Assembly: GCA_964455525.1 (NCBI GenBank) | Contig: CAYVWR010000005.1 | Span: forward strand, 298,698-362,697 | Origin: JAFDZV01 sp964455525 | GTDB lineage: Bacteria; Bacteroidota; Ignavibacteria; OLB7 | Length of the DNA: 64,000 nt | Reading direction: 5' to 3' | Program-made: the position numbers and the translations under genes | Notes under the pieces: model-generated | Databases searched by the model: none | The model's input: only the letters and a program-made list of their open reading frames with translations | What the model was told of the DNA's origin: nothing | Shown: positions 24,639-35,500 of the stretch, in pieces | How positions within the stretch are numbered: position 1 is the stretch's first letter | Layout of the letters: every line of letters starts with the position of its first letter

Positions 24639-24675
24639 AAAAATCCGCGAAATCTGTAAAGATTCGCGGATTTTT
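24639..24675 (+). terminator. Displaced tRNA-Glu terminator
   Basis: aaaaatccgcgaa pairs with ttcgcggattttt (one bulged A in the next pairs) with a short loop and a terminal T run. It begins one base after the attR core, where the host tRNA terminator would have been before integration. Confidence 0.75.
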
Positions 24676-24730
24676 CGTTTTGGGGGATGGCTTGGGGGGC
24701 AGTTTTTGCAAGCTACCTTAGTGAGGTAAC

Positions 24731-24763
24731 AGAGAGGCCTGGCTCATATAGCCGGGCCTCTCT
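24731..24763. terminator. Hairpin terminator
   Basis: A 14-bp stem with one wobble pair (24731-24744 with 24750-24763) and a 5-base loop, lying beyond the stop of the leftward remnant gene at 24796. Confidence 0.6.
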
Positions 24764-24795
24764 ACTTTCATTTCAGATCCCTATCCCATACGAGC

Positions 24796-25416
24796 TTACT
24801 TTACAATGAAGTAGCCTCTGGAGATGGAGTATCCGTACACATTATACTTCTTACCTTGCGCTGTTACGATCTTAGCGTTCCCTCTACCTACTGTCACTTG
24901 TACGTAGCCTCCAGTAGGGAAGTCCTCTAGGTCAGTCGCAGAGAGAGAGTATTTACCATCATCCGCTACAGCGGGCAAGGTCTTCCAAACGTCGGTGTTA
25001 GGGAGAGTTGGGCTCTTAGTGTGAGAAACCTCTTCGTCGTAATGAAGGTCGATATAAACGCCATGAGCGTTACTTGCATCTGCATTCCACATAATCACTT
25101 TGCCATCTTCGATAAATTCCCCGTGACTATGTTGTAACTGAATCCGTCCCGGCAGGTACATATTCGTGGAGAATGATGGAACTGAGTTTGACGGATTTCC
25201 AGCCAGTGAAAATGTAGTTGCTTGTCCGAACGTAGGAGAGGTACCTGGGTGATATGAGTAGTAATAGTTCGAACGGCTTGGATCAGGACTCACAGTTACG
25301 CCTGCTGCCGTAATGTTGCCACCATCAACAGAGTTAGATGCAGAGTTTGGATATGATGTATGAACATTGCCTCCAACTACATATGCAGGTGAACTGGTAA
25401 GCCCGCTCTGAGCCAT
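24796..25416 (-). pseudogene. 3' remnant of a secreted beta-sandwich protein gene
   Basis: A 206-codon frame with the look of the mature C-terminal part of an exported protein (Ser/Asn/Tyr/Gly-rich strands, ending GYSISRGYFIVK). It has no signal peptide, and its reading frame stays open upstream of the ATG through residues such as NVYGAIYV, into the region that also encodes the truncated end of the propeller copy in another frame. The simplest reading is a deletion fusing two truncated genes at about 25440-25460. The ATG at 25416 overlaps the other frame's stop (TAATG), so it could still be translated. Family not recognised. Confidence 0.55.
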
Positions 25417-26608
25417 TACGTAGATTGCACCATAGACGTTGTCACTACCTCGCAGGTTCCATGCTCGACGATGAGGAAGGTGTACAGCGAGTCTTTTGCG
25501 TGTTCGGGATTCACGTTGTTATCAATCGCCCCCTCCCATAAACACGGCATGATGATGTCATCTCCGAGAAATGTCGGCTCGCCATACACGAACCAGGGTG
25601 ATCGCTCAACGTTATCAACAGAGATCACCTGTCCATTGACAACCGTAAGGATACATGGCCCCTTCTGCCATGGTACGTTTGTGTCTAATCCGTTACCGGC
25701 ATCGGCATTAGATCTTCTGCTACTATCAACGGTCGTTGTATAATGAATGAATAGCTCAGAAAGAATATAGGCCGTATCGGTACCTAAGCGGTGCATAACA
25801 GCCTCATATTTGACCAGCGGATTATAAAAATCAGCTAGGCTAGCCCACCAGTCGTCACGGTCGCCTGGCTTTTTGAAGTGCCAGCCAATAGAGCTGTCTA
25901 CAGCGTGAACCGTAATCAGCTTCCCATCATCAACGTTGAACTTGTATATGGAATTCTGCCGTGGCTCCAAGAACTCCACAGTTCTCTTCTGTCGGTTCAC
26001 ATATACTGACCGCACGTCTCCAATGATGTTATCATCATCCTCTTGGAGAGGGATGAGAGAACGTATTGCAATAGTTCTTTGCCTGGATGCCTCATCGGCG
26101 GTAACGTGTTCTTGAATGCTTGGCCCGTCAATATAATTGCGCTGGAGATCATGATGATAATACAGGACCCGTCCAGCCGGATCAACCACGTACATATCAG
26201 GGATGGCCGGGTTAGTCTGAAATACGGTACGTAGAACGTTGTCAGCGTCTTCTGCTACGTTCGCAGTTTTGAATTTCCTCCGTATCGCCAGCCCTTCCTT
26301 CGGCAGAGGAGTGCCGATAACAACCAGGATGTTGGCCGCTATATGCTCTTTGGTGGCTGTACTATCGCATTGTTGATCGCACTGGCACAACAATCGGTGC
26401 AGCCGGTGGTAGATGTGGTGAGTACTATAGTCGGTTTTGTTCTGTCGAACGTTTGGAGCCTTTTTGTCCATTGTTGGAGCGCCGCAAAAACTTTGGCCTG
26501 ATCGTATGAACCTTGCGAAGTGCACTTTTGCGAGTTGCATGCAATCGCTATAACAATGATGACGAGCTTCGCGACAAAGCCTCTGTACTGTATATGCCTA
26601 CTGTTCAT
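25416..26608 (-). pseudogene. Frameshifted, truncated copy of the thioredoxin-fold/propeller gene
   Basis: A homologue of the intact gene at 21294-22919. Its 5' part (signal peptide VAKLVIIVIAIACNS, then CTDCCAS with the same CxxCC) is in one frame, and the rest, from HIAANILVVIGTPLPKEGL on, is in another. Aligning the two DNA copies shows one base missing between about 26350 and 26365. The 3' end stops after LIVEHGTCEVV, about 135 codons short of the intact copy. Both defects together make this a dead gene, unless the frameshift is bypassed. Confidence 0.75.
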
Positions 26609-26768
26609 CTTCTGTATTCGCTTCATGTTGGATTGAAATGTAAAGGAAGTATGAGGGCGGGAGGGGAACGACTCTATATAGGCCATTACCCCCATACGTC
26701 TTAGATTTTATCAAACATCTGCAAGTGCAATGGGCGGTTCACTGAATGTATGAACCAACTACTGCATG

Positions 26769-27203
26769 TTACTGTAGCGGGTGTGGGCCTTGGGCATCCA
26801 CCCATGCCTGATAATCTGTGAACGCCTGCGTATAGGCCTGGTGAGTTGCGATGATATGGTAATTGGCGGCCCCGTTCATACAGGCTTGGCAACCTATGAA
26901 CCCAATCCCCTTGGTTGTGGAGCCTGGGTCGAAGAGAAAGAGCTTATTGGTTAATGTGTTTCCTTCAGGACATACACGCCCAAACTCAAAGGGGTAGGGG
27001 GCTTCATATACTCTTCCTCCGGGTATCCGGTGCCACACATTGTTTCCCGGATTATGCCATTCGGCGCATACGTCCTGACTTCCGAAACAGGTGATGCTGA
27101 AGGTTCTTGGGGGGGCTTCTGCTTCTTGGGTTTGGGCAAAGGACGTGTTAGCATACAACATGGTTGCGGTGGCAATGATGACGCACCCTAGGAGTCTCTT
27201 CAA
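26769..27203 (-). CDS. Small secreted Cys-rich protein (flanking copy, paralogue 3)
   Basis: About 144 codons, nearly identical in layout to the element's protein at 23076-23510: FSITCFGSQDVCAEWHNPG, EFGRVCPEGN, GFIGCQACMNGA and FTDYQAWVDAQ. At the position of the homologue's ATG there is TTG (27201-27203). The only in-frame ATG is 13 codons upstream (27242) and adds a non-homologous GWAPPSPYNYF extension before the signal peptide. So either TTG is used or translation is impaired. All five Cys are kept. Its partner gene downstream is broken, so this copy is probably decaying. Confidence 0.6.
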   Translation of the reverse strand: MKRLLGCVIIATATMLYANTSFAQTQEAEAPPRTFSITCFGSQDVCAEWHNPGNNVWHRIPGGRVYEAPYPFEFGRVCPEGNTLTNKLFLFDPGSTTKGIGFIGCQACMNGAANYHIIATHQAYTQAFTDYQAWVDAQGPHPLQ

Positions 27204-28535
27204 GATAAAATAATTATAAGGGGAGGGGGGAGCCCACCCCACAAAGAAGATGGCTGCCTTTCAAGGCCAACAGGGAGCACATGTTCATGTACTCCCCGCT
27301 TGACGGGGGTAGTGGGGGCAAACACAATATAAATAACCTCCATGATCCATGTGACTGTCAGGCGCGTGCACCGCTTGGGTATCCCAATATCCCACTACGA
27401 ACCTATCCCAAAACTGTTTTTGTCGATCATGGGCTACAGGTATAGATACTAATAGGTGTGAGCTGCACTGTCCCGCCATATGCTCGCTCGGCCTCGAACT
27501 CCACCCCCTCTTCAGCGTGCTCCACGGGGTACCTTCACGGCAGGAATTCTTTTGCCGCGATATGCCCGATAGCATTGTGGCGCTCAGGTGACAAGATGGG
27601 AGAGCCATAAAGCCGACTGCTGTTTGTGCCTGCGCTGGTCGTATCAATGGCGGGCAGAGGGGTGTGGTGCCGGATGAGGGCGTGCCTGCCTGATCGAGTG
27701 TCCTGTGGGGGAACGCCGGTGTTATGGTTGGGTGAGTTGTCGATTCGTACATAGACATTGCGGTGCCGTGATTACAGGTGTTGCCATGGCGTGGCCGGAG
27801 ATTTTTGTATAAATAGCCCCGGATATCATCGAAATTTCATGATTTCCGTGATCCCGGCGATTCTTCCCGTATCAATAAATGACATCCATTCTAGTGAGTA
27901 TAGCACAGAAAATTTAATAATGTATAGTCCGGCTATTGCAAAGGTGCTACGGAGATTGTAGGTTTACACGGTAAGCAAGTCACTACTGCCACTTCCAATT
28001 CCATGTGTTACCTGTATGCCGCCAGATCTCTTCTATGACGTTTTTTTTGTGGGACCGGAGCGGTGATACATGATGGCATGACGTCGCTATTCGCTTGTAT
28101 AGTGCTGTTTGGTCCCCATCGCCATAATGATCTGGCATATACGCCGATGTTGAACGTTCTGTGCATCGTTTTCCCGTAGGATATTGTCCGGTCCTGTCCG
28201 TGTTCCCGGCATGACAGTGGCCGGGATGCGGATCGGAGCATAAGGCTCCGGTATGCCGACTCTCGGTCTATGGGCCGGGCGATGGAAATAGCTATCGCTA
28301 CGATCATCTCCGGCTTGACAGTATGATTGATCTCTCCGTATCATGGCCGTGCCTACGATTCAGCCACGCCATTCCTTTGATATAGAGGGCGACGGAAACA
28401 GTGGTGAGGAGGGTGTCCGGTGCAGTTGGGATGGCGTGGATCAGCGATATCTCCTTAGCAGCATACCAGGGATGTGGGATGGCAAGGTCCAATACGTTTT
28501 ACCATGCGCTTGAGAATGCAGGAGGGGCATTCTGG
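27204..28535. other. Gene-poor stretch of 1.3 kb
   Basis: The first 180 bases are the duplicated leader of the small secreted gene, including the palindrome at 27273-27296 and a shared tgactgtcaggc block near 27350. The remaining kilobase holds only short open frames with no family resemblance or ribosome binding sites. A 157-codon leftward frame at 27285-27758 covers the leader and is not believed. It may be eroded former coding DNA beside the old element. Confidence 0.4.
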
Positions 28536-29198
28536 ATGGTCCCGGTTACTATGTTCTGCCTCGGCATGGCCTCCGGCTGTTGTGGCAGCATAAGAACCGT
28601 GGAGGCTACCTACCAGATGTATAGCTCCGGTTTCGACAAAAATGTAGTGTCGGGGGGGGGGAAGTATGGAGAATGGGGCATGGCAAGGATTGCCTATACC
28701 TCCTACCCGGAGTTGATAGCAATTCCTGATATCGATTACGCACGGGGGATGCGGGATTTTATGGAACGCCTGAATCTTGAGGATGTCACCGAATGTGCCA
28801 TGGGGCGGAAGGATCGTGCGATGGTGGTCTTGCGCAAGGTTGGGGGAGGAAGCTTTGACAGATGGAGTTCTGCGGAATTGCAGGCCATGCGAAACGCTGG
28901 TGTCCGGGTTGGTCCGATAGCTCATATGGATAAGAGCGGAGTGTTCGTCTTTTCGGATCGTGTGGTTGTAAAGTTCAAGGATACGGCTGGGCTTCAGGAT
29001 CGTGATGCGTTTCTTGCCCGTTATGGATTGCAGGGGCAGACCGTGGAGGGTGGGATCAAAGGGACCTATTCGCTTCGGTTTGATGCGGCGATCGGCGAGG
29101 GCATCAATAATATCGTCGATGAGATGATGGCATCCGGCATCATCCAATATGCCTATCCGACGATCTGGGCACCTGCTGATCGCCCGTCTGATCGTTAG
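28536..29198 (+). CDS. Free-standing subtilisin propeptide-like protein
   Basis: About 220 residues. The ATG at 28536 has a strong ribosome binding site (ggaggggc, 7-base spacing) and starts a short hydrophobic, Cys-containing export signal (VPVTMFCLGMASGCC), perhaps a lipoprotein signal. Starts at 28479 and 28401 are alternatives. The C-terminal ~110 residues align throughout with residues 190-275 of the giant protease that follows: VFVFSDRVVVKFK / VHVLTNKILVGFK, FLARYGLQG / ELAVFGLEV, TYSLRF / TYVVSY, and ASGIIQYAYPTI / QSGLVEFAVPVF. This is the fold of subtilase propeptides. No catalytic domain is present, so it may inhibit or chaperone the giant protease. That role is inference. Confidence 0.65.
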   Translation: MVPVTMFCLGMASGCCGSIRTVEATYQMYSSGFDKNVVSGGGKYGEWGMARIAYTSYPELIAIPDIDYARGMRDFMERLNLEDVTECAMGRKDRAMVVLRKVGGGSFDRWSSAELQAMRNAGVRVGPIAHMDKSGVFVFSDRVVVKFKDTAGLQDRDAFLARYGLQGQTVEGGIKGTYSLRFDAAIGEGINNIVDEMMASGIIQYAYPTIWAPADRPSDR

Positions 29199-29519
29199 CG
29201 GGACCATACAGGGAATAGTTGCCGGACATCGGTTCTCTCCTGTATGGAACTGCCCGGGCCTGGCCGGATGATGCCTTGTGGCACACTCTGCCGTGCATGC
29301 TGCCGAGAGGGGGCGATATATCATCGCCGAGCAGAGGCAGCGCCACGTTCTGATTGCACTGCTACAACCGGCCGGTTCTATCGGTGCATGACAGGCGTCC
29401 CGGCCGAACAGAAGGAATACGGTACTCGATGGCGCCGGTGGCGGCGCTCGCGCAGATGATAGCCGGATAGAGATGCCGGACAGAATCACCATCACTACCA
29501 CCATACTTGATTCTCTACC
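29199..29519. other. Leader of the first giant gene
   Basis: About 320 bases with no gene and no clear terminator or promoter. The last 40 bases contain CACCAT repeats (29487-29505) similar to those ahead of the other two giant genes. No Shine-Dalgarno sequence precedes the ATG at 29520. Confidence 0.35.
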
Positions 29520-32500
29520 ATGAAGAAGAGATTGCAGCATGTGCTGCGCATTGATGTATATGATAGCCAGCGTAGATCTATCACCGATGCTTCTGTGCTA
29601 TTGGAATGGATCGCAACGGCTCCGGTCCCGATATCGTATCCCGATTCAAGGAGAGTCGAGAAACAGCGTGAGGGGGGGTATCGATGCGATGATGTGTATC
29701 CCGGACGATATCGAATAACCGTTACTAGGGAGGGATTTCAGTCCGAGTGGCGGGAGATCGATATAGCAGGGGGGAGGCCGGTACATCTGGAGATCCTTCT
29801 GGGGAGAACGGGCGCACTCTATTACCATGACTGGAATGGCCAGAATGTGCCGGTTGATATCCCGGAGCATCCCTGTATCGTAGTATCCATTGATGCAATG
29901 GATGATCCCCGGAAACAGGATGTGGAGTCTATCCTTCGGAGTTATCATCTGGAACGTGTTGAACCGGAGGGCATGCCTGACGCGGCTCTTTTCCTTCTAT
30001 ACCGGTTCACCAGCCCGGCCGATCGCCGGGAGGCCGACCGTGTGCTCTCTGCACTTGCTTCGGTGCCGGGGGGCTGTGTGGCGTTTCCCTTTATTGAATA
30101 TGGCGGGGGGCGGGTTCATGTTCTCACCAATAAAATCCTGGTAGGTTTTAAATCGCTTCTTACCGATTCGGATATCTATCGCGAGCTTGCCGTGTTTGGG
30201 TTGGAAGTGATCGAAAAACGGCCCTCCCCGATCTCCACCTATGTGGTGTCGTATGGAACGGTGGCAGGTTATGGTGTCATCGAGATGTGTGGGATACTCT
30301 ATCAGAGTGGGCTGGTAGAGTTTGCCGTGCCGGTATTCCAGGATGATCGTTCCGAGCCGTTATCGCCCGGCGATTTTCTCTACCCCGAGGAGTGGACCGC
30401 AACGGTGGCACGGCTACCGGAAGCCTGGAGCGTGCTGCGGGCGATCGACGCCGATCGGGAATATGGAAGCCCAAGCATTATCCTGGGCGTTATGGATTTC
30501 GGGATGCAGACGGTTCCCGGACCCTCCGGCTATGCCGTGCCCGCGCATCCTGATTTTATCGGGCAGGTCTCCAATGGGGATGATAAGATCTATGGGTTTT
30601 ACGATTTCCGTCGTAGACGGCCGGATCACCATCTGACATACAACGTGGCCCCAAGTGAGGAAATTCGCCGACGTCATGGGACCAACGTGGCCGGTGTCTG
30701 CTCTCCGGTGGTCGATAATTCCAGAGGGGTGGCCGGCGCCGCTGGAAATGCCAGGCTTCTTGCTCTGCGCCTGCTTGGTGGGCAGGTTGCAAACGCCGAG
30801 GCGCTCCGTTGGGCTTTCGGGCTGATCCCTTTCTGGTCGAAGGATGCATGGAACTCGGGATACGATTCCTATGGAGTGGAGGGTGTTCCTCTACCGCTTA
30901 CCGATCCCAGCCAGCCCCTCGGCCGTCCCACCCCGCGAGGTGCCGACCTGATAAATAACAGCTATACATCCCAAGCAACCGATCTTGATGCTTCTGCGGC
31001 TGCCAATTACAACCTGATAGTACAGTATGGGCGGAAGGGGCGCGGCGGGCTGCTGATCTTTGGCGGCACCGAAGAGCAGCCAACCTCCGTATCCAATATC
31101 CATATGAATGTGCAGTTTGCGGCCCGCAGCAAGAGCACAATAATCGTCAATGCATCGGGAATTTTCGAGGATGGGGCTGGCGCATTCAAGGAAGAACGGG
31201 CGCACTACGCAGGGTATGGGCGTATAGGCCAGCCTACCACGGCGCTGGATTTTTGTGCGCCAACCGGCGGTGTTGCTACAGGCAATCGCCATGAACCTCC
31301 GGCGGCATGGGGCCATATAACGGCCGATATCGTAAGCGAAGGGGACCAGCCCGGAGGCCCCGGTGTGGTGGATACTCTGTTTCAAGGGGTGGTAGGCTCG
31401 GTGGTTAGAGTCGATGATACCGTATTCGAGCTTCCTGAAGAGGACGACAAGTGGGCCTCTGGCCTCAATAAGTTCTATGCTGGGCAGCCGGTTCTTATCG
31501 GCGATCCCGGGCCTGATGCTCTCTACAGAATCTACCGTGTTCTATCTCCCACGACAGTTCAGCTCGATCGTACGCCGGTTGCCAGAACAAACGGCATGCT
31601 TTTTCGAGGAATGTCGGAACTCAAAACCAAGCTCTCGGCTCCCTCGAACTCCCTTCTGGACACCATTCAAGTCGATAGCAGCGAGGATATCCTTGCCAAT
31701 CAGAAGATCGTGATTGGCAACCCGGCACTTACAGGCAGCGAGGTTCTTACCGTTGCCGCCGATCCAACGGTCCCCGGCACGTTAACCTTGACCACCAATC
31801 CCGCCAAGCCTCATGCTGCCAATGATCCGGTCTATCTGCTGGGTGGAGGGAGCGGCCGGATCAGGTCGAGCACAGTCTATAGAGATATGGCCGAGCGGAT
31901 CATCGAGGTGGACAATGCCTCCGGCTTTGTTGCCGAACAGCATGTGCTTATCGGCGATCCGGGGCCTGACAGCGTCTATACGGTGGAGCGCTCCGTTTCA
32001 AGCCGGAGGCTGCAACTGGATCGTGCGCCGGTCGGCATCTCCACCGGTGACAAGTTCCAGGCTCTTTCCCTGAAGATGACCGAGCTTGATAGCGGTGCCC
32101 TGCTGGGGGCGTTATCCCTCCTGCTTGAAAGCGCCGAGGGATTTCTTCCGGGCCAGAAGATCGTGATCGGCGATCCCGCTCTGAGCACAAGCGAAGTTGT
32201 CGTGGTGGCATCGCGTGCAGGTGCTACGATCAATCTTCCGGTGGGCACTACCAAGATTCATGCAAAGGGTGATGGCGTCTATTTCCTTGGCGGGCCTGCC
32301 GGAAGCACCACGCTTGAGACCGTGCTTGATAAGGATGCCGACTCCGGCGATAACTGGATTACCGTGAAGACGACGGCTGGGATGGCAAAAAATCATGCGC
32401 TTCTGATCGGAACACGCGGGGGGCTGAACCTGCATTGGAGCAATGGGATACTCGTGACCGATTCCGGTACCGTGGCTGCCGAATCGCACCGGGTTGCCGA

Positions 32501-35500
32501 GCAGGTGAGCAGCCCCGTAGAACTCAAGGTGCTCAACGGCCAGCGGGATCTCATCAGCGATCACCCGATGGGGCGCCCGGTTGTTGCAGGAGCACCAAAT
32601 TATAGATCGACATTTACCGGAACCTCTGCGGCTGCCCCTCTGGCAACCGGCATCGCTGCGCTGGTGCTTTCGGCGAACATGGAGCCGAATGGGATCGAGT
32701 CGGCATTGACCTGGTGGGAGGTGCGCGATATTCTGCGCACAACTGCCGATAGGATCGATGTTATGAACGAAGGGAACAAGGCCGGGTTTCTGGGGATCGG
32801 CGAAACACCGGGATATTTTATCGCTGATGATGCCGTCGGTTCCGGCAAATGGCTGGATCGCTCCGGTGGCCTTATCGTCGATGATGGGGGTGATCTGCAT
32901 ATCGTTCATGCCTCCACCACATTGCTTGGCGTGCCACCGGCTGGCGCTGTTCAGATCAAGGTTGCCAGTACGGTGGGGTTTGAGGCGGGCCATGCCATCG
33001 CCATCGGCGATGAATCGGTTCGTATCCGTAGGGTGCATGATGATGGGGTCACGCTCGACATAACACAGTTACATGCGGCTCCCGGCACCAGTGTGGTAAA
33101 CACCGGCTCTACCACACTCACAAGCGGAGCGGCCTCCGGGGATATACAACTGAGCGTGGCCGATAGCCGTGGTTTTGCGCCGGGGCAGACAATCCTTCTC
33201 GATAACGAGGTCCGTTGTATTGTGGGCATCATAAACTCTACGCAGATCCTTCTGGATAGCGCATTGAGACATGCTCATGCCATCAACACGCCCGTCAATG
33301 GGGGCCGTATACCGTATTACAGCCATTGGTATGGCTTCGGCAGGCTCAACGCCGAACGTGCTGTGATCGCTGCACGAGATTACAGCCATAATCATCGCGA
33401 TCTGATGATTCGCAATAATGCGGATGATGATGGAACCGCCTCTGCCACTCCTATCGACAGCCCTGATCTGTGGGTGCGTACAATAGATCCGGCAGCCGAG
33501 CCTCCTGCTGCGTACACGACAAGCCTGGATATTCCAGTGCCCCATCAGGTCCCCGATATCAATCAGAGCAAATGGCTGTGTGCCCGTATTCATAACCGGG
33601 GAACCGCCAGGCCGAATCTGCCGGCAACCGTCCGGTTTTTTATCGCACTTTCCCCGGATCGGACCCCCACCTTCCGTTTCCCGGAGGACTGGCCCTACGA
33701 TCGTCCTGTAAGCGACCTGTATCTTCCAGGTGCCACCGGATCGTATTTGATCGGCGAGGCGCAGATCGAGGCGGATACGATCGAGCCGTCAGGCAGCCCC
33801 TATGGGCCAAGCACCCTGAGCACTGCTGTTGAATGGCTATCGCCACCCTCGACATTTGCCCGTACAAACAACCACTGCTTTCTGCTGGTGCAAATATCGC
33901 CGCATGATGGCGCGATGAACGATGCCGATCCGGCATCGAACAACAACCTTACCTATCGGTATATCAGCTTTACCGCCGTGCGGTTCGAGAATGGCTCGAA
34001 CGAGCGCCTGCAAGGTCGTCTCGATGTCAATCGTACAAGCTCCGATACCGCTGTGCCATTCACGGTCAGGGTGGCCAATACGCTGAACTATTTCAAGTCG
34101 AGGACCATTGCCCTGGAGATTACCCGTGTGCCCGACTCGGGTGCCGATGAGACCGTCCTCTATACCTATGATGTTGGCAGTGGCCAGTGGGTTGCCGATC
34201 AGAATTATCCCTGGCTCACACTTGCCCAACCGGTCCGGCCGGACAGCAATCCCCCATTGGTAAATGATTTCGAGGTGGTGATTCCCGGCTCGCTTGCAAT
34301 CAACTATACTACCGACCGCGTTCGCCTGTCGGTGGTTGTCAGGGATGGCTCGGGTGATGTGGAGGCCTCCGGGCTGCATACGCTGGTGGTATCCCCGTCG
34401 CCGCTCGGATATTCCGCCGGAACCGAAATCGTTGAGACGGGGCGCCCGCGGTTTCATGTGTTTGCCGATATGGATCGGATAGTGCAGCCGGAGGAGCTTG
34501 CGTTCGGTCCGAAATCGCAGACACGATTCCGTACCACAAGCAGCTTCGATCCGATTGCCCCGGGGCAGACCATCAATGCCTATGCGGCGACAACCGGCAC
34601 GGTGTTCCTTCAGCGTGTCTATAATCCCGATGGTTCCCTCAACGAATCCTCCGTCAACCTGATCCTTCGCCCGTTACGCCAGTCGAAGGTTGGGTTCACG
34701 CCGGTGAAATATTTTATCTACCGTGGCCTGAACCTTTCGGATTTCCTGACCGTCGAGAGCCTTACCAAGAGCACGGTGCGTCCGAAAGAGGGCGCGTCGG
34801 AGTTCATCACCGCCCTGTATACCCATCATGAGGCGAGAATAGCGGCCATGCTTGCTCAGGATGCGGCGGCCGATGTGCCAGGGAGCATACCTGATGGAAG
34901 GGCGCTCGGCTGGGATCAGGCCGCGCAGCAGGCGAGCGATCTGCTCGACTCCTATTTCTTCAGATCCGATACATCATTCCAGCTTCCTATTGTGCGGCGG
35001 GGCATGGTGCTCGGCACGTTCAACGCCGATGAGGACTTCGGGTTCGAGATAGTGCTGGAGCAGGGGCATGCGCGGCTCGACCTTGAATATGCGCGCACGT
35101 TATACAATGAAATCGATCTGAACGTGACCGGCGAAACCGGGCTGGCAGCAAAGCGGCGGCGCGAGGATGTGCTCGATTTTATTGATCCCGCTGCATACTA
35201 TGGTATGCATTATGACGGCGGCGTGGAGGCGGTCGGCGGTGAAATCGTCAAGGAGGAGGATCTGTACAACCAGGTGGTTGCGGTATTCCATACCCGGAAT
35301 AAACTCTATCTCGATATACGGAGCGAAAACGGATATTCCCTTGATTTCTATGGCAATTATACGCCAGACGATGGCGGACCGGTAAAGGTAGGCCCTGAGC
35401 TTGCCACCGAGCAGTTCCGCGAACGGAGATTGTCGGAAAGTGGCTGGCCGATTCTCATTCTTGACGACCTTGTTGCAACCAACGAGACGCGAAGCACTGT

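Noticed and set aside
27285..27758. A 157-codon leftward frame in the gene-poor stretch
   Set aside because: It overlaps the conserved leader of the duplicated module and its sequence is low in hydrophobic core residues and unlike any family.
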